Origin: Bradyrhizobium sp. S69
Lineage (GTDB): Bacteria > Pseudomonadota > Alphaproteobacteria > Rhizobiales > Xanthobacteraceae
Length of the DNA: 64,000 nucleotides
NCBI RefSeq assembly: GCF_009766005.1
Contig: NZ_LMUK01000038.1
Span: 220,821-284,820, forward strand
Direction: 5' to 3'
Shown in pieces: positions 33,899 through 41,654 of the stretch. The position numbers and the translations under genes are program-made. The notes below the pieces were generated by a model that did no database searches, was not told where the DNA came from, and was given only the letters and a program-made list of their open reading frames with translations. Positions within the stretch are counted from its first letter, which is position 1. Every line of letters starts with the position of its first letter.

Positions 33899-35566
33899 AT
33901 GTCCGGTATCGTTCTCTCGGCTTCGGTTCGGCAGAACCTGCTCTCGCTGCAGAATACGGCCCAGTTGCTGGCGACCACGCAGAATGACCTCTCGACCGGC
34001 AACAAGGTCAATACCGCGCTGGACAACCCGACCGAATTCTTCACCGCGCAGGGCCTCAACAGCCGCGCCGGCGATATCAGCAACCTGCTCGACAGCATCG
34101 GTAACGGCGTGCAGGTGCTGCAAGCCGCCAACACCGGCATCACCTCGCTGCAAAGCCTGATCGCCAACGCGCAATCGATCGCCAACCAGGTGCTGCAGGC
34201 GCCGACCGGCTACACCACGAAATCCAACGTCACGTCGTCCGCCATTCCGGGCGCGACCGCGAACAATCTGTTGGGACCAGGAATCAACGCCATCGCTACC
34301 GGATCGGCCGTGACCAACCAGTCTTCGCCCGCGGTGGCGACTACTGCCGGCACATTGTTGGTTGGCGCTGCCGGCACCGACAGCCTTACCCTTGCCAACC
34401 AGCCCGCCGACGGGTCGGTCCTCAAGATCAACAACAACACCATCACCTTCAGCTCCTCGCAGACGACGACGACGACGGACGCCAACGGCAACGTCACGAT
34501 CGGTATCGGCTCCGGCAGCCAGGAGAGCCTCCAGTCCGTTCTGACTGCGATCGACGGCATCACCAAAACCGCCGTTCCGTCGACCGTCGGTACTGGCGCC
34601 GCAGCTGGCGAACTCCAGATCAGCACCGGGACGACATCCAACCTGAAGATCGCCGGCGGGTCCGGCAACGCGCTTGCGGCGCTCGGTCTGACGGCTCTGT
34701 CCACGGCCGGAACCCCGGCCGGGACGACGGATGTGATCCCTCCGTTGCTGGAGGGCGAAAATCTTTCGATTGCCGCAACCGGCAATGGTACGGCGACCAA
34801 TATCGTGTTCGGCACCGGCACCGGTCAGATTTCGACCCTCAACCAGCTCAATACGGCGCTGGCGGCGAACAATTTGCAGGCCAGCGTCGACACGTCAGGT
34901 CACATCAACATCTCGACCACCAACAACGCAGCCTCCGCGACCATCGGCAACAATTCGCCGAACCCGGTGATCACCGGTACGGCCGTGACCAACGCCGGCG
35001 CGGCCTTTGTCAACGCGGCCAACGGGGGCGGCGCTCCTGTCGCCGATCCGAACTCGCAGTCAACCCGCGCCAATCTGGTGTCGCAGTACAATGAGGTTCT
35101 GTCGCAGATCAACACCACGTCGCAGGATGCCTCGTTCAACGGGATCAACCTGTTGAACGGCGATACCCTCAATCTGACGTTCGACGAGACCGGCGCATCG
35201 AAGCTCACGATCCAGGGCACCGTCTTGAACGATGCCGGCCTCAGCCTTTCGGACCTCAACGTCGGGACCGACTTCCTGGATAACAACTCCGCCAATACGG
35301 TGCTGACACAATTGCAGCAGGCCAGCACCACGCTCGCCGGCGAAGCCTCTTCGCTCGGTTCGAACCTGTCGATCGTGGAGATCCGCCAGGACTTCAACAA
35401 GAACCTGATCGACGTGCTGCAGACCGGCGCGTCGAACCTGACCTTGGCCGACACCAACGAGGAAGCGGCCAACAGTCAGGCGCTGTCGACCCGCCAGTCG
35501 ATCGCGGTGTCCGCGCTGGCGCTCGCCAACCAGTCTCAGCAGAGCGTGCTGCAGCTGTTGCGCTGA
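33899..35566 (+). CDS. Flagellin 2
   Basis: This 555-residue flagellin is a paralogue of the preceding gene: its first about 110 and last about 150 residues are nearly identical, while the centre differs. It contains a Flagellin_IN-like module at about 159-264 (GSVLKINNNTITF ... ALAALGL) absent from flagellin 1, plus the shared module at about 282-345. The start lies behind GGAAGG. Two tandem flagellins with swapped central domains imply a filament of mixed composition. Confidence 0.95.
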   Translation: MSGIVLSASVRQNLLSLQNTAQLLATTQNDLSTGNKVNTALDNPTEFFTAQGLNSRAGDISNLLDSIGNGVQVLQAANTGITSLQSLIANAQSIANQVLQAPTGYTTKSNVTSSAIPGATANNLLGPGINAIATGSAVTNQSSPAVATTAGTLLVGAAGTDSLTLANQPADGSVLKINNNTITFSSSQTTTTTDANGNVTIGIGSGSQESLQSVLTAIDGITKTAVPSTVGTGAAAGELQISTGTTSNLKIAGGSGNALAALGLTALSTAGTPAGTTDVIPPLLEGENLSIAATGNGTATNIVFGTGTGQISTLNQLNTALAANNLQASVDTSGHINISTTNNAASATIGNNSPNPVITGTAVTNAGAAFVNAANGGGAPVADPNSQSTRANLVSQYNEVLSQINTTSQDASFNGINLLNGDTLNLTFDETGASKLTIQGTVLNDAGLSLSDLNVGTDFLDNNSANTVLTQLQQASTTLAGEASSLGSNLSIVEIRQDFNKNLIDVLQTGASNLTLADTNEEAANSQALSTRQSIAVSALALANQSQQSVLQLLR

Positions 35567-35590
35567 TCCGATCTTTCCGGAAACAATTTG

Positions 35591-35624
35591 AAACGGCGGA
35601 GAAAAAAACTCCGCCGTTTTTGCT
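35591..35624 (+). terminator. Rho-independent terminator of flagellin 2
   Basis: AAACGGCGGAG pairs with CTCCGCCGTTT around an A-rich loop (with AACTCC closing) and is followed by TTTTTG. It starts 24 bp after the stop, like that of flagellin 1. Confidence 0.9.
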
Positions 35625-35763
35625 GGGCCGCGCGAACTCCGTCGCGACACCGTAGTTTTGCGGGGATAAAATCGGTGCGAACAGGATCTGGCGCGAACGA
35701 GTTTTCGCGTGAGCCATCAGAGACTTCGGCGTATCGCGGTTTCATCGCATTTGGAAATCTCCG

Positions 35764-35778
35764 CTAACTCAATTTTAA
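35764..35778. promoter_or_regulatory. CtrA-like box upstream of flaF
   Basis: CTAA-CTCAATT-TTAA matches TTAA-N7-TTAA with one mismatch. It lies 66 bp upstream of the flaF start. Confidence 0.5.
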
Positions 35779-35844
35779 AAGCAGGGACGTATAAAACCTA
35801 GGCAGCGCGAAGCCTGCCTGTACCAGTTCCCGTTGAGGTCATGA

Positions 35845-36210
35845 ATGTCCAACGCTGCCAACGCCTACGCTCGCACCGCACAACAGTCTTCTTCTCCCCG
35901 TGACATCGAAGCGCAGACCCTGTTGATGGCAGCAAGGAAGCTGGTGGAAGTTCAGCAAGACTGCAACAAGGCCGACAGGCGCTTTCAAGCCGCGCTGCTG
36001 TTCAATCGAAGGCTTTGGACCATTTTCATGACGGCCGCGGAAAGCAACGACAATCCTCAGCCGGTCGAGATCCGCCAGAACATCCGCAACATCGCGATGT
36101 TCGTGTTGCAGCGGACCGTCGAATTGCAGTCCACTCCGACCCCGGAAAAGATCCAATCGTTGATCAACATCAACTCGAACATCGCCGCGGGTCTTGCAGG
36201 GCGCGCCTGA
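35845..36210 (+). CDS. flaF: Flagellar biosynthesis regulator FlaF
   Basis: This 121-residue protein has the FlaF signature: MSNAANAYARTAQQSSSPRDIEAQTLLMAARKL, followed by FQAALLFNRRLWTIFMTAAES. It binds flagellin and works with FlbT to couple flagellin translation to secretion. It sits downstream of two flagellins, with flbT upstream of them, the standard alphaproteobacterial arrangement. The C-terminus LININSNIAAGLAGRA is typical. Confidence 0.95.
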   Translation: MSNAANAYARTAQQSSSPRDIEAQTLLMAARKLVEVQQDCNKADRRFQAALLFNRRLWTIFMTAAESNDNPQPVEIRQNIRNIAMFVLQRTVELQSTPTPEKIQSLININSNIAAGLAGRA

Positions 36211-36278
36211 TCGCCCGGCTTTTTCAGCTCAATTTTTCCAACTCAAGTTCTTCTCCGTCGGCGTCAGGCTTTGCGAAG

Positions 36279-36641
36279 TCACGCTCTGCGGTCGGTGGCG
36301 AGAAGCCCGGTCGGCTGACTCTTGGTCAGATCGAGCGTGCGATAATAGGCGCGACGACGCAAGGTCGACTCGTCGGGGAATTGATTGACCACCTGACCGG
36401 TGTTGCCATTGATGACCTGATAGACGATCGAGCCCGCCGCGCGATCCAGATAGGCCTGGTGCGACAGATCGCTCGCGGGCTGCGAATCGCTGCGTACGCC
36501 CGCGCCGGGGTCAGCGGCGGTGACGCTTTGGCTGGCCGGAAGCTGGGTTCCGACGGCATTGCTGGTCGCGGCGCTCACTGGCGCAGCAACGGGTATTGCA
36601 GCCGGCGCCCCCACCGGCTTGATGCTGAAATCCGTACTCAT
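36279..36641 (-). CDS. FlaG-like flagellar protein
   Basis: This 120-residue protein has an Ala/Pro-rich N-terminal half and a C-terminal block SIVYQVINGNTGQVVNQFPDESTLRRRAYYRTLDL. That block resembles the FlaG domain (V.V.D..TGEV.RQIP.E..L). FlaG affects filament length or stability in other bacteria. Similarity is in the short domain only. It lies near flaF and flgN-like genes but has its own 276-bp upstream gap. Confidence 0.65.
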   Translation of the reverse strand: MSTDFSIKPVGAPAAIPVAAPVSAATSNAVGTQLPASQSVTAADPGAGVRSDSQPASDLSHQAYLDRAAGSIVYQVINGNTGQVVNQFPDESTLRRRAYYRTLDLTKSQPTGLLATDRRA

Positions 36642-36796
36642 GGCAGCCTCCTGGCTTTCCTCGAGTCAAATCCCAACCCCTCCAAACGTCAATTATGACC
36701 GGCACGTCTCAACGTTGCGTTAGAAAACGCGCTGAAGTTTGCGCTGCTACCGGCGTGCGAAATTGATGAAAAATGTTCCTATCGAAAATTTCGGCC

Positions 36797-36824
36797 GCGC
36801 AATATTCAAAGCGCAATATTCAGA
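36797..36824. repeat. 14-bp tandem duplication
   Basis: GCGCAATATTCAAA is followed directly by GCGCAATATTCAGA, two copies with one difference. It lies in the upstream region of the minus-strand FlaG-like gene, where it could be a binding site or a slippage scar. Apart from this, the 276-bp gap 36642-36917 shows nothing recognisable. Confidence 0.6.
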
Positions 36825-36917
36825 GCGTTTTCGAGCCAACGGGTCGGGCGAACGCGCGCCCGATGACAGGCTCCGTGGGTACCGGCTCGCGTGAAGAAAA
36901 CGCGTCAAAACAAAAAT

Positions 36918-37412
36918 CTAGAGCGAACGGCTGACCGCCAACGGCGTATTGTGGCGCGGCCCGGGCGCCGCGCGTTTTCCGGCGGCGGTATAGGTATTGG
37001 GAATATTGCGGCGCTGCATCTCGGTGTTGACGCCGCGCACGATGCTTTCGGAGACGGCGTGCGCCGTGGCCAGCACCGTCAGATTGATCTGCAGCATGGC
37101 GCGAAATACGTCGTGGTGACGGTGCAGCGTGTTGAGCAGATCGGGCGCGGTCTGGTGCAGATATTTCTGGCTGGCCTTCAGGTGCGTGATGGCGCCGACA
37201 TAACGCCGCGACAACTCGGACTTCTTGGGCTCCAGCGCCATGCCTTCGCGGAGCTTGCCGGCGCGAACCAGTTCGGTTTCGCGCTCGATGATGCCAAGCA
37301 GCGCGCTCATCACATCCATCAGGTTCTCGGCGAGCTTGCGGGCTTCGGCGGGCGTGGTCGCCAGCGGGACCGGCGCGACGGGGGCCGGTCGGCGTTGTGG
37401 ATGCTGCTGCAT
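36918..37412 (-). CDS. FlgN-like flagellar protein (export chaperone candidate)
   Basis: About 164 residues from the ATG at 37412 (MQQHPQRRPAPVAP). It is predicted to be helical with heptad-like LMDVMSALLGIIERETELVRAGKLREGMALEPKKSELSRRYV, as in FlgN-type proteins that hold FlgK and FlgL for export. It follows the rod-binding protein gene in the flgI operon. FlgN assignment is by layout and context; sequence similarity to enteric FlgN is weak. Confidence 0.65.
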   Translation of the reverse strand: MQQHPQRRPAPVAPVPLATTPAEARKLAENLMDVMSALLGIIERETELVRAGKLREGMALEPKKSELSRRYVGAITHLKASQKYLHQTAPDLLNTLHRHHDVFRAMLQINLTVLATAHAVSESIVRGVNTEMQRRNIPNTYTAAGKRAAPGPRHNTPLAVSRSL

Positions 37413-37441
37413 GTCTGGTTTTCCCGTCTGGTTGTTCGGAT

Positions 37442-37801
37442 CTAGCTGGCGCGGTTGGCTTGCTGCAGGATCAACGAGCGATAGACCTCGTTGGAGATGC
37501 CGACGCCGCCGGCCTTGGCGAAGGATTTTGAAATCTGTTCGGTCTGCATCGAACGCCAAATCCCGGTGCCTTCGGTGTCGCCGAACGGGCCTTCGCCCTT
37601 GAGACCAGAGGTCATCTGCGAGAACATCTGGTTGAGGAACATCGCCTCGAAATCGGTCGCCTGGGTCTTGGCCTTGGTCTGGGCCTGCGGCGAGACCTTC
37701 TGCAGGGCTTTCGCCATGTCGTAGTCCGGATGGCCGTGGTAGGTCGGGGTCCCGGTCTTGGCGACGGGGCGGCTGTAGACGGTGTTGAGGGCGGCCTGCA
37801 T
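37442..37801 (-). CDS. Rod-binding protein (FlgJ N-terminal domain type)
   Basis: This 119-residue protein has the rod-binding domain block TDFEAMFLNQMFSQMTSGLKGEGPFGDTEGTGIWRSMQTEQISKSFAKAGGVGISNEVYR. It lacks the muramidase domain of enteric FlgJ, as usual in alphaproteobacteria. It helps assemble the rod through peptidoglycan. Its ATG overlaps the flgI stop (TGATG), so it is translationally coupled; a GTG at 37804 is an alternative. Confidence 0.9.
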   Translation of the reverse strand: MQAALNTVYSRPVAKTGTPTYHGHPDYDMAKALQKVSPQAQTKAKTQATDFEAMFLNQMFSQMTSGLKGEGPFGDTEGTGIWRSMQTEQISKSFAKAGGVGISNEVYRSLILQQANRAS

Positions 37802-38931
37802 CACATCACCTCGATGTCGGCTTCGATCGCGCCGGCGGCCTTGATGGCCTGTAGGATGCCGATCAGGTCGCGCGGGCCGATGCCGAGCCCGTTGAGGCCG
37901 TCGACCAGCTGCTGCAGCGAGACGCCGTCTTTCACCAGCGCGAATTTCTTGCCGTCTTCGGTCACCCCGACGCGGCTGTTCGGCGTCACCACGGTCCGTC
38001 CGCGCGACAGCGGGTTGGGCTGGCTGACTTGCGGACTTTCGGAAATCGTGACGGTGAGATTGCCCTGGGCCACCGCGACGGTGGCGACGCGGACGTCGCG
38101 GCCCATCACGATGATGCCGGACCGTTCATCGATCACGATCCTGGCGATCTGGTCAGGTTCGACCTGCAATTGCTCGATCTCGGTCAGGAAGGCGACGACG
38201 TTGCCCTTGAACTCGCCAGGGATCGTCAGTTGCACCGTCGAAGGATCGATCGGTTCGGCGCACTTGGCGCCGAGATAATCGTTGACCGCGGCGGCGATCC
38301 GCTTGGCGGTGGTGAAATCGGCGTTACGCAGCGCCAGCCGCACGTTGGGCAGCCGATTGAGCGCGAACTCAATCTCGCGTTCGATGATCGCGCCGTTGGC
38401 GATGCGGCCGACCGTCGGCACGCCGCGAACGATCTTGGCGGCCTCGCCTTCGGCCTGGAAGCCGCCGATCGCAACCGATCCCTGCGCCACCGCATAGACG
38501 TTGCCGTCGGCGCCGAGCAGGGGGGTGACGAGCAGGGTGCCGCCTTGCAGGTTCTTGGCATCGCCGAGCGACGACACCGTGACGTCCATCCGGGTGCCTT
38601 GAGTCCCGAACGCGGGCAGATTGCCGGTCACCATCACGGCGGCGACGTTGCCGGTGCGGATGGTGGCACCGCGGATGTTGACGCCCATGCGTTCGAGCAT
38701 CGCCTGCAGCGACTGCTTGGTGAAGGGGATGTTGTTGAGGGTATCGCCGGTGCCGTTGAGGCCGACGACCAGGCCATAGCCGACCAGCTGATTCTGCCGC
38801 ACGCCTTCGATATTGGCGAGGTCCTTGATCCGGGAGGTCGCGGATACGGGCGCAGCCGGCAACGTCATGGCCAGCGCCAGCACTGCGGCACAGGCCATCC
38901 GAAACACACTCGCCGAAACGACGCTTGGCAT
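37801..38931 (-). CDS. flgI: Flagellar P-ring protein FlgI
   Basis: This 376-residue periplasmic P-ring subunit has a Sec signal peptide (about 1-31, MTLPAAPVSATSR) followed by IKDLANIEGVRQNQLVGYGLVVGLNGTGDTLNN, the FlgI signature. The rest aligns through SLQQLVDGLNGLGIGPRDLIGILQAIKAAGA at the C-terminus. It heads an operon with the rod-binding and FlgN-like genes, and a sigma-54-like promoter lies 74 bp upstream. Confidence 0.97.
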   Translation of the reverse strand: MPSVVSASVFRMACAAVLALAMTLPAAPVSATSRIKDLANIEGVRQNQLVGYGLVVGLNGTGDTLNNIPFTKQSLQAMLERMGVNIRGATIRTGNVAAVMVTGNLPAFGTQGTRMDVTVSSLGDAKNLQGGTLLVTPLLGADGNVYAVAQGSVAIGGFQAEGEAAKIVRGVPTVGRIANGAIIEREIEFALNRLPNVRLALRNADFTTAKRIAAAVNDYLGAKCAEPIDPSTVQLTIPGEFKGNVVAFLTEIEQLQVEPDQIARIVIDERSGIIVMGRDVRVATVAVAQGNLTVTISESPQVSQPNPLSRGRTVVTPNSRVGVTEDGKKFALVKDGVSLQQLVDGLNGLGIGPRDLIGILQAIKAAGAIEADIEVM

Positions 38932-39004
38932 CCTCTGCTCCCCGCTGAGGTCTTAGGCTTGGACCTGCGCGCCACTCCCATGACGGCGGTCCGGCATTAA
39001 CTAT

Positions 39005-39019
39005 GCGAGCGCCGTGCCA
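39005..39019 (-). promoter_or_regulatory. Sigma-54-like promoter of the flgI operon
   Basis: Read on the minus strand, TGGCACGGCGCTCGC has the same -24 block as the flgE promoter. The -12 block is TCGC rather than TTGC, and the GG-to-GC spacing of 12 bp is kept. It lies 74 bp upstream of flgI. Confidence 0.7.
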
Positions 39020-39134
39020 TCCCTCATTTTTCTGTTAGTCGATTGATTTTGCTGTATAAAATATCGGGGAGGGGCTTTATGCGCCGGCCCGCGGCAGCGG
39101 CGAAACTGCCGTTGCGGCAGATTTTGCCGGGTCA

Positions 39135-39149
39135 TTTACGTTCCCTTAA
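39135..39149. promoter_or_regulatory. CtrA-like box upstream of fliX
   Basis: TTTA-CGTTCCC-TTAA followed by CCAT fits TTAA-N7-TTAACC with one mismatch. It lies 43 bp upstream of fliX, which is CtrA-controlled in Caulobacter. The divergent flgI has a sigma-54 element instead. Confidence 0.65.
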
Positions 39150-39191
39150 CCATATCGGGGCGAAGCTCGCGGCACACAGCGGGATCAGACC

Positions 39192-39605
39192 ATGCGCATC
39201 TACGGACCGAACGGCACCACTCTGGGCTCTCCGTCGGCCACGCCGAAGCGGACCAGCTCGACCGGCTTTGCGCTGCCGGAGGACACCGCGGCGACCGCCG
39301 AGAGCCGCGCCGCCAGCGCACCCAAGGCCGCGGCCAATATCGATGCGCTGCTCGCCATGCAGGGCGTTGAGGATCCCACCGAGCGCCGCAAGCGGTCAGT
39401 GCAGCGCGGCAAAGGCGCGCTCGACGTGCTCGATGACCTCAAGCTTGGCTTGCTGTCCGGCAGTTTCAATGCATCCACCGTGAGCCGGCTGCGCGACGCC
39501 GCCGCCAACCTCAAATCCTCGTCGGGCGACCCCGGCCTCGATGCGGTGCTGTCCGAGATCGAATTGCGGGTCGAAGTCGAACTCGCCAAAGCCGGCCAGT
39601 TCTAG
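39192..39605 (+). CDS. fliX: Flagellar assembly regulator FliX
   Basis: This 137-residue protein has the FliX N-terminus MRIYGPNGTTLGSPSATPKRTSSTGFALPE, then LDVLDDLKLGLLSG and a C-terminal helix ELRVEVELAKAGQF. FliX links early flagellar assembly to the sigma-54 activator FlbD. As in Caulobacter, it is divergent from the flgI operon. Confidence 0.95.
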   Translation: MRIYGPNGTTLGSPSATPKRTSSTGFALPEDTAATAESRAASAPKAAANIDALLAMQGVEDPTERRKRSVQRGKGALDVLDDLKLGLLSGSFNASTVSRLRDAAANLKSSSGDPGLDAVLSEIELRVEVELAKAGQF

Positions 39606-39653
39606 AGCATGATCCGGAAAAGTGGAAACCGGTTTTCCGAAAAGATCATGCTC
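39605..39653. repeat. Palindromic intergenic repeat (GAGCATGATC...GATCATGCTC)
   Basis: GAGCATGATC at 39605-39614 pairs with GATCATGCTC at 39644-39653 around a CCGGAAAA-rich centre. The element abuts the fliX stop. I recognise this kind of element as common between genes in Bradyrhizobium genomes and read it as a repeat, with possible terminator use. Confidence 0.65.
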
Positions 39654-39702
39654 AAATAATAAACTAGCGCCTCCCTCAAGCCGCAGTCTACTTCAGGCCG
39701 CT

Positions 39703-40077
39703 TCAGGCCGCTTCGGACCTGCTTTGGGCGTCGTAGCGCCGTTGCGCCACCAGCACCTCCTTGAGATGATGCTCGGCCCAATCGCGCAGCGGATCGACTG
39801 CGGCGGCCAAGGTCGCGCCGAGCGGGGTGATCGAATATTCCACCGTCACCGGTACGGTTGCGATCGCGCGCCGGCGGATCAGCCCGTCGCGTTCGAGGCT
39901 CTTGAGCACCTGCGACAGCATCTTTTGCGAGATGCCCTCGATGGTCCGGCGCAGCTGGTTGAAGCGGATCGGCTGCTCCCGCAACAGCAACAGGATGAGG
40001 ACCGCCCATTTGTCGCCGACCCGATCCAGGATCTGGCGGGTCGGGCAGTCGGCCGAATAGACGTTGGGGGCCTTCAT
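39703..40077 (-). CDS. HxlR family transcriptional regulator
   Basis: This 124-residue winged-helix protein has the HxlR signature CPTRQILDRVGDKWAVLILLLLREQPIRFNQLRRTIEGISQKMLSQVLKSLERDGLIRR and ends in a dimer helix. A Cys at residue 11 matches the redox-sensing Cys of many HxlR proteins. It is divergent from an NAD(P)-binding protein, with a perfect 10-bp inverted repeat in front of that gene. Confidence 0.9.
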   Translation of the reverse strand: MKAPNVYSADCPTRQILDRVGDKWAVLILLLLREQPIRFNQLRRTIEGISQKMLSQVLKSLERDGLIRRRAIATVPVTVEYSITPLGATLAAAVDPLRDWAEHHLKEVLVAQRRYDAQSRSEAA

Positions 40078-40138
40078 GGGGTTACTCCGGCGTAATCAGG
40101 TGAGTTCAAAGTGCTCTCTTAACACCTACAGTATTTTT

Positions 40139-40172
40139 GATATCTGGTAACTACTGGATACCACCAGATATC
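40139..40172. promoter_or_regulatory. Probable HxlR operator, 10-bp perfect inverted repeat
   Basis: GATATCTGGT at 40139-40148 and ACCAGATATC at 40163-40172 are perfectly inverted with 14 bp between. The site lies between the HxlR gene and its divergent target, 22 bp before the target's ATG. Confidence 0.7.
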
Positions 40173-40193
40173 ATCTTGCCCTGGAGAATCGTC

Positions 40194-40805
40194 ATGAGAA
40201 TCGCCGTTGTCGGCGCGTCCGGAAATGCCGGCTCGCGCATCGTCGCCGAGCTTGCCCGGCGCGGGCATGCCATCACCGCCATCGCCCGTCACCCCGAGAA
40301 AATCGCGCCACAGCCCGGCGTCACGCCGACCCGCGGCGACGTGACGGATCAGGGTTCCCTGACCGGGTTGCTGGCCGGCCACGATGCCGCGGTCAGTTCC
40401 GTCCATTTCCTCGACTTTGACCCGGTCAAGCTGATCGGCGCGGTCAAGGATTCGAAAGTGGGCCGCTATCTCGTGGTCGGCGGGGCCGGCAGTCTCGAAG
40501 TGGCGCCGGGCGTGCAGCTGGTGACGACGCCGGGTTTTCCCGTGGCATACAAGGCCGAGGCCGAGAAGGGCGCGGCGTTTCTCGACCTGTTGGCCGGTGA
40601 AAAGCAGCTAAATTGGACGTTCCTGTCGCCACAGGCGCTGTTCACGGCAGGTGAGCGCACCGGCAAGTTCCGGCTCGGGACCGACCAGCTTTTGACCGCG
40701 GCGGATGGAAAAAGCTGGATTTCCTTCGAGGATTTCGCCGTCGCCCTGGCCGACGAAATCGAGCGTCCGGCCCATATCCGCAAGCGATTCACGGTTGGCT
40801 ACTAG
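40194..40805 (+). CDS. NAD(P)-binding NmrA/SDR-like protein
   Basis: This 203-residue protein starts at 40194 (MRIAVVGASGNAGSRI, a Rossmann GxxGxxG) with TGGAGA upstream. GVTPTRGDVTDQGSLTGLLAGHDA and YLVVGGAGSLEV follow the NmrA/YwnB-like atypical SDR pattern. The catalytic YxxxK of classical SDRs is not evident. Divergent from the HxlR gene, it is the likely regulated target, typically a reactive-species defence enzyme. Confidence 0.85.
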   Translation: MRIAVVGASGNAGSRIVAELARRGHAITAIARHPEKIAPQPGVTPTRGDVTDQGSLTGLLAGHDAAVSSVHFLDFDPVKLIGAVKDSKVGRYLVVGGAGSLEVAPGVQLVTTPGFPVAYKAEAEKGAAFLDLLAGEKQLNWTFLSPQALFTAGERTGKFRLGTDQLLTAADGKSWISFEDFAVALADEIERPAHIRKRFTVGY

Positions 40806-40880
40806 GAAGATGGGCAGCCCGGAGCGCGTTGCCGGTCCGGGCCTCGCCTATAGGCCTCTCGCGGGCCTTGCCAAAGCCGC

Positions 40881-40916
40881 GCCAAGGACCTTGCCAAGGA
40901 CCTTGCCCAGGACTTG
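40881..40916. repeat. 12-bp tandem repeat, three copies
   Basis: GCCAAGGACCTT occurs twice in a row and is followed by GCCCAGGACTTG. A nearby GTCCCTGGGAGTCCTTGG can pair with these units, so the region may fold into alternative hairpins. It lies in the roughly 300-bp gap between the SDR-like gene and dksA, where no gene is seen. Confidence 0.6.
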
Positions 40917-41106
40917 CTAAAGTCGCGGGCAGGGTCCCTGGGAGTCCTTGGGGGACGGTCGGCCTTTCCGCAGGGCCGATATTGTCTGTCACATGACGCC
41001 GCTATATAAGGCGCGCGCGGGCGGATACTTTTTCGGCCGCCTGGTACGAGATGGGCTGACCTTGGAAAAGTTGAAAAACTATCGACCCTCCGAAAAAGAG
41101 CCTTTC

Positions 41107-41472
41107 ATGAACGACCGCCAGCGCGATTATTTTCGCGCCAAGCTGCTGGCGTGGAAGGAAGAGATCCTTCGGGAATCCCGAATCACCTTGCAGACGCTCC
41201 AGGAAGAGAACGTCAATCATCCCGATCTCGCCGATCGCGCATCATCCGAGACCGATCGGGCGATCGAGCTGCGCGCCCGGGACCGCCAGCGCAAGCTGAT
41301 CTCCAAGATCGACGCGGCGCTGCAGCGCATCGAAGACAACACCTACGGCTATTGCGAGGAGACCGGCGAGCCGATTTCGCTGAAGCGGCTCGAAGCCCGT
41401 CCGATCGCGACGCTGTCGGTGGAAGCGCAGGAGCGCCACGAGAAGCGCGAGAAGGTCTATCGCGACGAGTAG
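41107..41472 (+). CDS. dksA: RNA polymerase-binding transcription factor DksA
   Basis: About 121 residues from the ATG at 41107 (MNDRQRDYFRAKLLAWKEEIL). The coiled-coil tip region DLADRASSETDRAIELRARDRQRKLI and the degenerate zinc region YGYCEETGEPISLKRLEARPIA are diagnostic of alphaproteobacterial DksA. The zinc finger has only one Cys (YGYCEETGEP), as in single-Cys members. The frame stays open upstream with family-like residues (LEKLKNYRPSEKEPF), so translation may begin at TTG 41062 or ATG 40993. DksA acts with ppGpp on RNA polymerase. Confidence 0.92.
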   Translation: MNDRQRDYFRAKLLAWKEEILRESRITLQTLQEENVNHPDLADRASSETDRAIELRARDRQRKLISKIDAALQRIEDNTYGYCEETGEPISLKRLEARPIATLSVEAQERHEKREKVYRDE

Positions 41473-41654
41473 CGCGTAAGATCTTCCGCACCGGATGGGC
41501 ATGCGACGGCGCGGTGGCGATGCGAACGACGTCCCGGTTGCCGTGTCCGGCATTCTGCTGGCGAGCGCAGGCGCGAAGGATCGGCATCAACCCGGTTGCT
41601 CGCGTTTTTCGCCGAGCGACTGAGGCTTGGCGCCGAGACGAGGAAGTCGCGGCC

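Noticed and set aside
32400..34900. Short repeated DNA stretches within the flagellins as a CRISPR or mobile repeat
   Set aside because: They are codon-biased Thr/Ser-rich coding sequence and paralogy between two flagellins; no spaced direct repeats.
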